This document shows, piece by piece, positions 10,015 to 21,440 of a DNA stretch of 64,000 nucleotides; the stretch's first letter is position 1; the number at the start of each line of letters is the position of its first letter. Below the pieces are notes generated by a model. The model was not told the DNA's origin. It searched no databases and worked only from the letters and a program-made list of their open reading frames with translations. The stretch is taken from assembly GCF_004210375.1 (NCBI RefSeq), contig NC_134837.1, forward strand, positions 169,301,310 to 169,365,309, written 5' to 3'. The position numbers and the translations under genes are program-made. The DNA is from Tachypleus tridentatus. Lineage: Eukaryota; Arthropoda; Merostomata; Xiphosura; Limulidae.

Positions 10015-11562
10015 GTTTTCAATTTGTAATATAATGAATATTGTTTATAAGGAAATAGAAATACATTTCTTATCTTGGTTGTCTTGTTATAGAATAAGTA
10101 TAATAATTTTACACAAAGAATGTTCAAGGATTTGACATAGTGTTTGTAGAGGTTTTCAATTTGTAATATAATAAATAGTTTATAAGGAAATAGAAATACA
10201 TTTCTTGTCTTGGTTGTCTTGTTATATCAGGTCATCCCTTAAGTAATGTCCATTTTTAGGTTCAATAAAAGTAAAGGATTTCAAATACTTTTAATGTTAT
10301 TTAATCAATAATATGTGTTCCATTATTATTAATTCTTTCCTGCCAATGATTCACAAGCTTCTGAATGCCACTTCTATAAAATTCTTAGGGTTTGGAGAAA
10401 AAGAATCTAGAGAGAGTAGTTTTGACATCTTCATGTGTTCCAAATTCTTTTCCGTCAAGATAGTTTTGCAAACTATGGAATAGATGATAATCAGATGGGA
10501 CAAGGTCTGGAGAATAAGGAGGATGTGGAAGTTTTTCCCAGTCTAGCTCTTCAATCTTTGCAGATGTAGTTCTTGCTGTATGGTGCCATGCATTATCCTA
10601 GTGTGACACAACATCTTTACCATTGATCACAGCAAGCCTCTTTTCTTTCAGTGAAATAATCAAGAGCTGTAACTGTTTACAGTAGAAGTCTGATGTAATT
10701 GTTACATTGAGTGGCAGCAACTCAAAGTGGATCTCACCAAATGCTTAACAAGACTTTCTCAGGGTTGAGGTCCATTTTGGGCTGTGCTTTAACTAGTTTA
10801 CCTCCACTGAGTCATTGTCCATGGCACTTAACAGTTTTATAATATATCAATATTTCACTTCCAGTCACTAACCTGTCCAAAAAAGGCTAATTACATTCAC
10901 AAGAGGCAGAGAAGTGCAAATATCCACTCTTACTCTAAGGTTGGCTTCTGTCAAATCATGGGGGACTCATTTTCCAAGTTTTGACACCTTTCTAAGCTGT
11001 TGCAGATGACAGTGAAATGTTGAATGGGTTGAATTAAGCTTCTGTGCTAGTTTTTCAACTGTTACAGCACAGTCTTCACCAAGTGCAACTAGAAGCAAGT
11101 CATCATTAAACTCAACAGGATGACCTGAACATGGTGCATCACTTAAGCTGTAGTCACCTGATCTGAACTTCTGAAACCACCTTTAACATTTTCTTTCATT
11201 GAGAGACTCTGCACCATAAACACCTGGAATATTTTGTTTTGTTTCTGCTGCACTATTGCCTTTTTTAAACTCATAAAGCATTATATGCCTTATGTGCTCC
11301 TCAGACAAATCAGTCTTCTTAAGGGTTTATGTGAGTAATGATCTGAAAAACTGGAGTTGGATTAGTTTCTTTTATTTGTCTAAACATTTTTATACATGTC
11401 CTACTTCATATTTTAGTCATTAAAACCTTCTACAGAGACAGAAATGGTGATGCACTTTCTGTATTAAATTTTTGGACATAACTTATGGGATGGTCTGAAA
11501 GTACACATGTATAATAATTTTACATAAAGAATATCCAAGGATTTGACATAGTGTTTATAGAG
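10015..11562 (+). repeat. 137-bp direct duplication, second copy split by mariner
   Basis: Unit 1 is 10015-10151. Unit 2 starts at 10152 and continues to 10226, is interrupted by the mariner element, and resumes after 11498 to about 11562 (ataataattttaca...ggatttgacatagtgttt). The junction is at a TA dinucleotide, as expected for mariner. The duplication therefore predates the insertion. Confidence 0.85.
10227..11498 (-). pseudogene. mariner (Tc1/mariner) element, degenerate transposase
   Basis: 1272 bp, the usual mariner size, with about 28-bp TIRs: tcaggtcatcccttaagtaa at the left, and reverse complement tcagaccatcccataagtta at the right. The minus strand carries transposase fragments in several frames. 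An N-terminal helix-turn-helix region includes NERKC-RWFQKFRSGDYSLS and NSTHSTFHCHLQQL. The catalytic domain includes DNAWHHTARTTSAKIEEL, LPHPPYSPDLVPSDYHLF and a tail like LVNHWQERINNNGTHI. The D34D third Asp (SPDLVPSDYH) and second Asp (DNAWHH) survive. The first (normally in VTCDE) reads VTGSE. It has many stops and frameshifts and is clearly dead. It belongs to the irritans/cecropia-like SETMAR-related mariners. Confidence 0.93.
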
Positions 11563-14500
11563 CTTTTTTGTTATTCAAATAAGTACTTATTTTAATGTCC
11601 TATGTGATGATAGTCATTCCATAAATGCATTCTTATTTCTAGAACAGTTGGTTTAATTGTCAGCTTCAATAGTTCTTTTTCACTATATTATCTCACTTTT
11701 GTTCACTTTATGATTGATTTTTTCTAATTTTATTGGTTTGTTTATGGCCTGGATTGACTTGTATGTTAATGTGTTGTTTTTTTAATGCAAGTTAAATTGT
11801 TTAGAGCAGTGTAATAAATAGTCAATTTACTGTGCTTATGAGAAAGTTCTGTGTCACACAATACTTTCAATTAAAAGGTGATTGTATTTATACTATACAT
11901 AAGTTGTGCTATTATTTCATTTATGAAACTTTAGAATGTGACTGGAGAGGTTCTCTGAAGACTAAGACTGACCTCAGTGATTGAATAGCTTTTTGTAATG
12001 TTTTATTTATTATGTATGCTTATGTTACACATTACAAGCACATGCTGTACAAAGACAATGATGCATAGAACTTTATAGTAATTCAAATGCACTGACAGAT
12101 TAGGACATATTTTCAAATGCTGTATGCTTACAATATAATGATGAGAAAAAGACATTGTGATATTAAAAAATATATATTCTGAATTGTTAAGTATCACAAG
12201 AAATGAAATTACATGTTATTTATAATTTCAACAGTTATTTCCTTTGTGGTTCATATAAGTGCTTTAAAGCAGCCAGTAGCATATCTTAACTAGTAATGCT
12301 TGGGATCTTTTTTGTCAACACTGGGATAAATATTCATCTTTTAACAAGTGGTTTTCTTCTAAACAGTAAAACATGTATACTTTACCAGTAAATATAGATA
12401 AGATAATTTGGTTTCTATATTTTCATATGGTAAAATGCATTACATTTGTCTTATTGAACATAGTTTGTTCATTGATTGTTTAACATGAATGTTGCTTTTA
12501 TTGAAACACTTTTTTTTTACATAGTAACGTATATTGTGGGGACAAACATTTAAGATATTGAAAAGAAGCAACCTTGTTTTGGTAGTCATCGTTAAAGCAA
12601 CCACCTAAATAGATCAGAATGTTCTAACTAGGAATATGCTGTGATATAGAAACTTATAATTAAGATTCATCATTTGGGTACCATTGTTTTTATCTGTGTA
12701 ATGACATCCATAATTCCATTGTAAATCCATACTTTAATTTAAACCAACTCGGATAGCTTCTAAGAAAGTAATTCTGAAAACTATTAGCAACAATTTCAAA
12801 TTTAGATATGTTTAATCCAGCACAAAATCATTCAGTGATTTGTTTAATCACTTAATCCTACTATACACTATTTTCATTTTTATTGACAGAAGGTACATAC
12901 AGTATTTTTAGTAAAAAGCTGGATGGCATGAGTTATTATATACATATTATGATCCAAATAAATTTAAATTTTTATTTTAAAGAGTTAAAAGCTTGAACTT
13001 GTTTTTACTTTGTAAGGCTTTCTAGGTCTTAGTCTGTATTGTGAAGTCGTACAGAATTTCATATAGAAGCTAAAGAAAATCACTTTATAACAGGTTTGAT
13101 CTGAATTATGAAAAATACTAAACAATTTAGCTTAAATTATTTCTTTATAATTTGTTTAAAAAAAAACTATAACAATGTAAAACATCCTTTTGGATAATGT
13201 GTGTGAAAAATTAGATTTATTTCTATGCAAATATAACTTATTTCTGTATTCACCTACATTGTTTGACACACAAGGTTAAATTTATGTGACAATTGGCAAA
13301 TAAATAATGGGCTACCCTTTTCAAGAATATATATAATGTTTCACATGGCTATGAGGAGCATCTATATACATTTTGTCATATAATGCTCTTTTAACACTAA
13401 CAAGATTGTAATTTGGGATTTATACTGTAAATGAAGTGCATGTATGTGAGACCTACAAATTTATTCTTATATTTTATGGTTAATAGTGTACATATAAATT
13501 ATAACAAAAAGAAATCTTTCTGTGTTCAATTTATAATTGAAATTGTCAGAAATATACAATTTTTGTTGCCAAAATTATCAAAAAATGTATTCTTCTCTAA
13601 TCAGAAGATCTGTCCTCTTTCAATTTTAACATAAAAAATTGTCAGTAGGTAAATACAGTAGAATAAGTAAGTAATCTTTTTGGATTCAGATCATATCAGT
13701 GTACTTGTAGATCTATTTTTAAATGCTACAAACAGTGAATGTGTAAAATTATCATTTACTGTAAACTTTTCATATAGATTTTCAAGTCATGAAATTAGCA
13801 TTTCGAAGCAAAGGCAGGCATGTTACTGGATTATTTTTTTAGTTACAGAAAAAATCTTGAAAGTTACCTATTTTTACGTGTATCTATCATTTCATGATGT
13901 TATTGCACATTTGGTATGATTTTTTCAGTGAATTTTACAGTTGGATCTATATTGCAAATCCATTATCACCCGTAAAATTTTAATCATTTTCATGACAGTG
14001 ATGAGGTAAGGTATAAGTAATTTTAATAAAGAACCAATGTGTTTAAAATATGTAATTTCTTATGTGTGAACCATGAATTTTAAGCACTATATGTGTATTT
14101 AGCTTCACATATTGATTAGAAAATGACATACCAACAGTTACGTAGTTTTCCTAAATGCTAGATTTCCAGAATCCAGAAACAAGGCTATTCAGCAATGTGA
14201 ATGATATCAGTATTGGTACTTATAATTTGTTTGCCAGATGTTTTGTTAATTTTTTTAGAGAGATGATTTGTAATAATTTATTGTCAAAGAATATTTTGCA
14301 TTCAATTTATGTGCAGAATGTGATATATTAACTATCAGTGATATTAATACTGAACCTCTTAATATCTGTGTTCAATTTTAATTTTTTTTTATATTAGTAT
14401 TGATTCCATTTTTCCTTTTTTATATTATGAATGAAGAAATCTCAGCTTATTTTTTCTAAATTATTTCATGCAAAAAGATACATTTTATTTGTAATAAGAG

Positions 14501-14872
14501 CTATTTATGATCAAGTGGATATAACTAATGTTGGCTTTAGCTTCCCTTAACTATGCCTATTTTATTTACCTTGTTAGATGAATAAATGCTCTTGGGGTTT
14601 TAAATCATTTTTTTATGCTAGTTTGAAAACACATCATAATTATTTTTCTATGATACCAGTTTATTTTGCTTCAACAGTATAACATATTTGATACATTTCT
14701 TATAGTAAATTCACAAATGAATGTTAATGTATCATTCAAATTGTCATATAAACAGTCATGCCATTAACTTCACTCACAATAAATTATGATGCAAACATTA
14801 TCTACTGCTGCAAGTGTTTTTACCAATATAGAAATGTTTTATATTCATGCGTACCCCTAATTATCTTCTGGC
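11563..14872. other. 3.3 kb AT-rich intronic sequence, no feature
   Basis: Several short open frames (12003-12197 minus, 13431-13634, 13680-13919) have no protein-like composition or family signature. I saw no SINE, TIR or tandem array. Confidence 0.45.
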
Positions 14873-15770
14873 TTGGGTATTGGCCAAGATCAGTTTAATA
14901 AATTGTCATTCTACTTATTGCTGCACAATGGCTGGCTTGACCACAGTTTCCACCATTATCTAGTCCATTTTAGGGGGATCCTATTCTGTGGGAGCATCAT
15001 CTACACCAGTCTCAAACATTCACCTTCCACAACAATGTATGTTATATGTATCTTCGTGATTAGATATTATGTGGTCTCTTATTAGAGAAACTGAATTTTA
15101 TTCTTGAGTAGGTTGAATGTTGTTGCACTTTGGCAAAGGTTCTTCTTTAACCATCTACCGATCTCATTTGGGCTATCTTTAGGAGTTGATGCCATGGAAA
15201 GTTTATTTCTTTACTTTCTCCAATTTCTCCACAGATTGCTTCACATTTTACATTTTTATTCTGCTGCAAATTGCATAGTTGCCTTTTCTGCCATCTTTAG
15301 ATGGCACAGAATTCATCTTCTGCTTTTGTGTCCACTTTCTTTATAGTTTTCAAACTTTTTGCATACTTTGCCTCTAAACTCTTAGACACTGTCCTCCATG
15401 GGACTGAAGTCTGTATAGTATTCTCTTTCCCTTCTTAACACAGTTATGTGCTTATTGTACCATATTTCATCAAAGTCCTACTACCTACTTTAGGTAGAAG
15501 ATCTGACGTTTATCCCTGAATACTACTTGTATTTTCTTCTTCCAGGAAGGTCCTGTGACCTCTCAAAGTCATCTGATGCTATATTGCACAAACAGAATCT
15601 CTTAGAGGGGTTTGAAATTAGTTTTTTTACTTCACAAGAAACCTCACTCCATCCATTTTAAAGAAATGACTAATATAGATCTGTCTTGTCTTTCCTAATG
15701 TGTCTCCACACCCTAAAGTGAGTTTCAGGTTACATCTCATAAGATTTAATATTTGCAATATATTTTGTTT
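14873..15770 (+). pseudogene. Possible DIRS-like fragment (RNase H / recombinase region)
   Basis: Weak. Frames at 14873-15085 and 15104-15346, and a stretch near 15530-15680 reading LSKSSDAILHKQNLLEGFE then FFTSQETSLHP, resemble in order the RNase H and tyrosine-recombinase regions of DIRS polyproteins, but no catalytic residue can be verified. If real, it could be the 3' part of the element starting at 8575, separated by later events. Unrelated low-complexity sequence is the alternative. Confidence 0.25.
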
Positions 15771-16632
15771 TTCAGTCTAAATACAATTTAGAAGACAACT
15801 TGCAAAATACATTTCTTCAGTTATACAAAATATCATTTTCTGTTTATTCAACTCCAAGATTCTATTAGTCACCAATAGGTTTTCACCAAGTCAGATGGAA
15901 TCCATAGAAGGTGCATTATTCTCAGTTGGATGCTTTTACATTGCTGGGACCCACATCTATGTTGTAAAGTGTCCCCCAAGTAGTTCTGTTATGTCCAACA
16001 TACCTGTTAATAATTACCTAGGTGTCAGGTGTTGAGTGTAAGAAGTTTGATTTTTAAGAAATCTTTCCAGGACATTTTATTTTTGCATTTTTCCTTATCA
16101 CATATGTGTAACTTAAATTCTCTCTTCCTCTAAGGCTATTCTGTATATCCATTTGACTTTTCTATGTTCATTAATCTCTGTGTTTGTCCTACACTAACTA
16201 AGCAGTACTTTTTCAGAAGTTTTACACAAAAAGATTCCTTACAGGTGGCAGCATGCATCATGGCCAAAATTATCTTGATTTGTTTGCATTCTAATCATTA
16301 TTGTGTGTATACTGACATGTGATATTAGATATTATGTAATTCACTTCATTTCACAGAAATGCCATGTTCTTTTTGGTAGTTTTTTGTTCTCATCTATGTA
16401 GCTTATACTTTTTACCAGTAGTTTGAAGCTGGTTTTTAAATTGGTCAGAAAATGTTTTTGAAAAGAGTTGTTACAAAATAACACATAGTTAAGACATGCC
16501 TAAGAAACAGCCACTGGCTGAACAAACACTATTCCATTTAATATTTAGAAGTATAAAAGTTAGTTGTTTTTTTATGGTTGAATTGTTGTATATTTTACTA
16601 ATTGCATGTATTTACATCATAAGATTTCTTCA
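15771..16632. other. Intronic sequence without recognised gene
   Basis: No repeat or coding signature seen. Confidence 0.4.
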
Positions 16633-18110
16633 GAAAAGGCCAATGAACATAAAGAAAAAATATGCATTTTGCGTTGTTAGACTTAACCACTTATTTGAGT
16701 AGAGCTTCGAAAGATGAAAATAACAAAAGGGAAAATAAAAATAAAACCATTTTTTAGCATTTAATAGGGGAAATGTGAACATTATGAAATTAGCCTAAAT
16801 ACTAGCTGGTCAAAAGTTTAAGACCATACCAAAAAGAAGTCCTAAACAGGGTAGGAAATGCCCAACAAGAGGTCTCAGTAGTGAGTTGCATGGCCGTCAT
16901 TGCGAATAATTTCAAATATTCGCTTTGGCATGGTCGATACAAGCGTAAGGCTAGCTGGAATATTATTCCAAGTGGCGAAGATGGCTTCACGAAGATCATG
17001 CACTGTTTGGAATTGACGTCCATTTCTATAGACTTCCCTTGCCATCCACCCCCAAACATTTTCAGTGGGGTTCAGTTCGGGCAAAGACGCTGGATGGTCC
17101 AAAAGAATCACGTTATTCACCATAAAAAGTCTTTTGTCCTGCGGGCATTGTGGATTGCAGCATTGTCCTGCTGAAAGATCCAGTCATTTCCACACAAGCG
17201 AGGGCCTTCATTCAATAAGGATGCTCTCTCCAACATGTCAATGTAGCGACCTGCTGTTTGACGCCCATGTATAACCTGAAACTCTATTGTTCCATGGAAG
17301 GAGAAAGCACCCCCAGACCATGATAGAACCTCTTTCACCGTGTCGTTTAGAAAATGTCTCCGGTGGGATATCCTTATCGTGCCAGTAACGTTGGAAGCAT
17401 CCTGGTTAAAATTTTTCTTATCAGAAAACAAAACCTTCGTCCACTTTTCTGCGTCTCATGTTTGGTGCTTTTCAGCAAAGTTTAACTGAGTGTTTCGTGG
17501 TGTGGTCTTTGAAGACGTTTATGGTTTTTAAAGCCTTTCTCTGGTAGATGTCGTCTTATTGTTCTTGCCGGACAACCCGCCGAATTCTCCTGCCAACGCT
17601 GGAGAAATTTTCTTTGGCCGACCTCTTGAAATTCTCGTTCCGTATCCCTCAGGGTCTTTTAAGAAATTTGCAACAGCAGTTTTACTACGCCCAATCTCAC
17701 CAGCGATAGCACGTTGAGAGAGACCTTGCTTTTGCAGCTCGACAATTCTGCCACGTTCAAACTCTGTAAACTTTTTAGCCTTTGTCATGTTTTTACCCAA
17801 TGCAACACAAGAGATGCCGGTGAGAGATGTTAATAACGCTAATGCTTGAACACAAATGACCAAACTTCGTTACGTGTTTACCGATTAACGCTTCGTTTCA
17901 GTATGGTCTTAAACTTTTGACCAGCTAGTATTTAGGCTAATTTCATAGTGTTCACATTTACCCTATTAAATGCTAAAAAGTTTTTTTTTTATTTTTCCTT
18001 TTCTTCTTTCCATCTTTCGAAGCTCTACTCAAATAAGTGGTTGAGTCTAACAACGCAAAATGCATATTTTTTCTTCATGTTCATTGGTCTTAAGATCTTG
18101 ACCAGCAGTG
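16633..18110 (-). mobile_element. IR/DR-type Tc1 transposon, copy A (left end truncated)
   Basis: Long inverted repeats of about 200 bp bracket a transposase pseudogene. Each repeat contains two related direct repeats, an outer one (ctggccaaaatcttaaggcc type) and an inner one (ctggtcaaaagtttaagacc type), the arrangement known from Sleeping Beauty-like Tc1 elements. The right outer end (18086-18110, ending ccagcagtg then ta) is intact. The left outer repeat is lost: only ggccaatgaacataaag onward (about 16639) remains. Copy B at 46137-47710 has both ends. Confidence 0.88.
16875..17788 (-). pseudogene. Tc1 transposase pseudogene, copy A
   Basis: The start MTKAKKFTEF is at 17788. A paired-like helix-turn-helix ([34 protein letters not shown]) and a GRPKK AT-hook-like motif follow. 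About 75-80 bp are missing relative to copy B after the AT hook, shifting the frame. The catalytic part then reads MFSDKKNFN (first Asp present), WSGGAFSFHGTIEFQVIHG, FQQDNAAIHNARRTKDF (second Asp present) and LPELNPTENVWGWMA (catalytic Glu present), to HATHY at 16875. A second frameshift joins the last two pieces near 17120. The triad residues survive but the reading frame does not, so it is inactive. Confidence 0.92.
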
Positions 18111-18881
18111 TATGTTTTATCAAAAATGAGCAACAAACATAGACATCCACAAGGGGAGCAAGTGCACCTGGATTATTAGTTTTGTCTTTCTTTAGTTATA
18201 GATTTAATGTCACTTGTCATATTGCCTGGAAAGATTTGTATGTAGTAGGTTACAGCACTTATGTTTGTAAGTATATGCACTAGAAAATAAAATATCAGGT
18301 CAAACTCTCTTTTGAAACGATTATCTACAAGTTGTCTTAAGACTAAATTAAACTGAGAAATAGAATCCTAGAAATGTTTATGTTTAGTGCTGATTTATCT
18401 ATTTCTTTATTTATGGTGCCCTACCAGTGACTGATTAACCAAAAGACCTGAACAAACATTTACGTTTGTGCTTCTAACAGGATGTTCACGTTATTTTACA
18501 CAATCGTTTTTGGGATAGTTTTTGTACATCTGTAAACGGTAAAATGTTGCTCTGTTGTTTACTGAAGTGGTATGTGTAAGTTGCAGGATTTATCTGTTTA
18601 TTAGTAGTTATTTGCACAAATATACATATCTCCTATGTATTCAGTTGCAGAAAACCAGTATCCTTTGTTTCTTCATTGTTTATCTTTTTGCACTTTGCAT
18701 TAAAACAAATAATAATAGTTATAAATGATAGTTAAACCCACGTGTGTACCTAAATTTATTAAAGGAGTTAGAAACGTTAAAGTAACTAAAAATTAGTCAT
18801 GTGATTCATAATTGAAAGTATCATCATTGAAAATGTCTGATCGCTAACTTTTGTGCGCTAAATTTTTGTATGATAGTTTTA
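18111..18881. other. Intronic sequence without recognised gene
   Basis: No coding or repeat signature assigned. Confidence 0.4.
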
Positions 18882-19335
18882 TGTCATCAGGCAGGTGGAA
18901 ACACTGTCTGTGTAGGAATTGTTTGGATTGTTCATTAACAAGTGTAATAATTCGGGTCAGATATTTTATATATAAGATACATCTGTGAAGAATAGCAGTT
19001 AGCAGTATATGCTCAATAGGTCATCAGAACTTTACAATACTATACAATGTTTCCTTTTATAACAATAGCTGTAATGTAATAACTGAGTCACAAGTTTTGG
19101 TAGTGTTTGTAAATATTGTAACGAAAAGCTTAAATTTCTTGTTTTTCTTTGTTTTTTTTATTACCTGATAATTTAGAAACCAAAACAATGGTGTCAACCA
19201 ATTCCACTGAAGTGACATAGTTTCAAATGTAGTTTCTACTTTTGTGAGTATTATTAATAATTGGTTATTATTTTTAAAATCATAATTCTAGTGCGAACAA
19301 TGTTATCATTACCCTTTGAAGTTAGCCTTCTTACA
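18882..19335 (+). repeat. Unnamed dispersed repeat, copy 2 (longest)
   Basis: Same order of blocks as copy 1 at 5838-6238. It has an extra internal block (aacaagtgtaataattcggg through gaatagcagt) that copy 1 lacks and copy 3 at 20781-20875 keeps. Confidence 0.7.
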
Positions 19336-20780
19336 AAAATTTGTTCCTTTATAAAGCTTGAGTACAGAGTGAAACCGGAATTACCAAACAATAATAAATA
19401 AACAATGAATGTTGCAGTTGGAACCTCGTTGTATTTAGAACTCAGCTATAAGTACAACCTTCCTATATCTATTGAAACACTGCATTAAAAAACAAAAAAA
19501 GCAAGAAAAATTTTCAAAACAGGAAGTAAATGCAGAGATGGCTAATATCAATCCATCAAAGACAAGATAGTAGAGATGGCATTTATATCGTCCCTATATA
19601 CTAACACAGACAAGGATTGTCATTTATTAATATATATAACTATTTAGTCTTAATTTGGTTTAATGTGTCCTATTTTTGTGCTTGTGCTGTTAAGTAGGTA
19701 AGATGCAAATGTCATCCATATTATCTTGTTATGTATCGTTTTTGAAGGAATAATATTTATTAGCCATCCATTTTTAAGAGTTTTTTTCTTTGTATACTTT
19801 ATGAAAAACGGTGTTCAATTAAGAGATCTTTAAGTAAATTAATAATAAAGCTATACACAAATACTAGTGCAAGCTCAGTGACCATTTCGGTTGAGTGAAG
19901 CACGGGGGGAAGAAGTAAAACATTAAACAAAATGTATCATCTTATGAGGACATCACACTTCACCAGGAATAGACTAATTACTCCCGACTTTCTTTCTACA
20001 GTTATCGTAATGTGTACATGTTGTTTCCTATGTTCTAAATCACTTACACGGCGTGGTTTTTAACTTCCGGCAGGCTACGCTGAGAAAGATATACTTTGTT
20101 GTTTTGTTTTTTTCTTATAATAATTTTTCATCAAGATTTATATTTTGGTACAGTAGGGATTATTGTACATTGTAACAAGATGTATGTGAAAAATATTCAT
20201 CTTTAACTGCGTATAAAATTTTATGTGTGTTCTGTTCTTTACGGCTATAGAAACCCGATTTTTAGTGTTTTAGCCCTCAAAAATACCACTCAGCTACTAG
20301 GTCTCCAGTGTTACAACAGACGTAATATTTTAAAGGGCCTAGAAAACCATCTTGGTTTACAGAGAAAAGTAATGTAGTTCTCAAAACTTAATCTTTGTTT
20401 AACACTAAGATATTTGTCTTTTTATTATTCATTTGCTACGAATCTTTGTCCACTGCCTCTTGCACGTTTGGGAGTGGGATAATAAAATGGCTTTACCGTC
20501 AGTCCGAAAAGAAATATTGAGAACGCGATATCTTAAGGTTTCATTGTTACATTTATGTTTTATCAATTGTATTGAGAATGTATGGAACTGGTTAGGTTTT
20601 GGTCACGCTCCAGTGAATTTCTGAGTTTTTATTTATTTATTTTTCATGTTGAGGACGTAGCGACATAAGGTTTGTAAGCGCTACTTCTTATGCCCTTGTT
20701 GTTTGAGAAGTTTGTCTATACTTCCGAGTGTAAACTAATACAGCTTTTGCTGATTTCAATGTTTCAGTTTCAAGAAGAGG
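19336..20780. other. Intronic sequence without recognised gene
   Basis: No recognisable element. The open frame at 20433-20624 has no family signature. Confidence 0.4.
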
Positions 20781-20875
20781 CTCAACGATTAACAAGTGTA
20801 ATCATTCAGGTCAAATATTTTATACATAGGATACATCTGTGAAGAATAGCAGTGAGCAGCGTATACCTCAAGTGG
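20781..20875 (+). repeat. Unnamed dispersed repeat, copy 3 (fragment)
   Basis: Matches the internal block of copy 2 (aacaagtgtaatcattcagg, then gatacatctgtgaagaatag), about 1.9 kb downstream of it. Confidence 0.7.
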
Positions 20876-21088
20876 GTTTTTTTTTATAACTTTTTAGATC
20901 AGAACTTAAGAAACGCCTCTCATGCTTACTTAAAATACTATATGCAGACTTATTTTGTGTACACAACAAGTGCTAGACGCTTTGGCGACTGTTTTATACT
21001 TAGTATTGATAAAACATTTCGTACAGAGGAATTTAAATATAACACCTTGTAGGTCATGTTTTTTTGTTTTTATTATCACTTGTTGACC

Positions 21089-21440
21089 AAGCCTGACTTA
21101 GGCTGGTGGTTAGGGTGCTCGACCCGTAATCTGAGGGTCGTGGGTTTAAATTCCTGTCACCGAAAATGTTCGCCTTTTCAACTTTGAGGTTCAAACCTAT
21201 TGATATACTATGCATAGTATATCACTACTAAATTATGGATAAATGTATCTCAGGACGGCTGGTATGTGTATTAACACTTACTAATAAAGCAAAGAACAAC
21301 GTTTCGACCTTAATATCCATATCAGACGTCCTGAGATACATTTTTACTTCAAGTAGATTTCTCGTCATCGCGAATAAATTATGGATAGCTAGTGCAGATA
21401 GTCCTCGTGTAATTTTTGTGCGAAATTCAAAACAACCTAA
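21089..21440 (+). mobile_element. SINE family 1 copy, rearranged and interrupted
   Basis: The head (tagggtgctcgacccgtaat, gggttt-aaattcctgtcacc) and tail (gctagtgcagatagtcctcg, gtgcgaaattc) are those of family 1. Most of the middle is gone; in its place lies a perfect 22-bp palindrome at 21202-21223. The 3' part is further split by the 134-bp insert at 21241-21374. Confidence 0.85.
21241..21374 (+). mobile_element. Snap-back retroelement insert (Penelope-like?), copy 2
   Basis: A 134-bp insert inside a SINE with a perfect 12-bp TSD, taaattatggat at 21229-21240 and 21375-21386. It begins aaatgtatctcaggacg (21241-21257), whose reverse complement recurs at 21327-21343. It carries the inverted core gaacaacgtttcgacctt, also found in copy 1 (a hammerhead-like GAAAC on the minus strand). 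It ends with a diverged form (tttctcgtcatcgcga) of the copy 1 and copy 3 terminus. Confidence 0.7.

Noticed and set aside
16881..17274. Plus-strand open frames of 97 and 69 codons
   Set aside because: They are antisense shadows of the Tc1 transposase on the minus strand.
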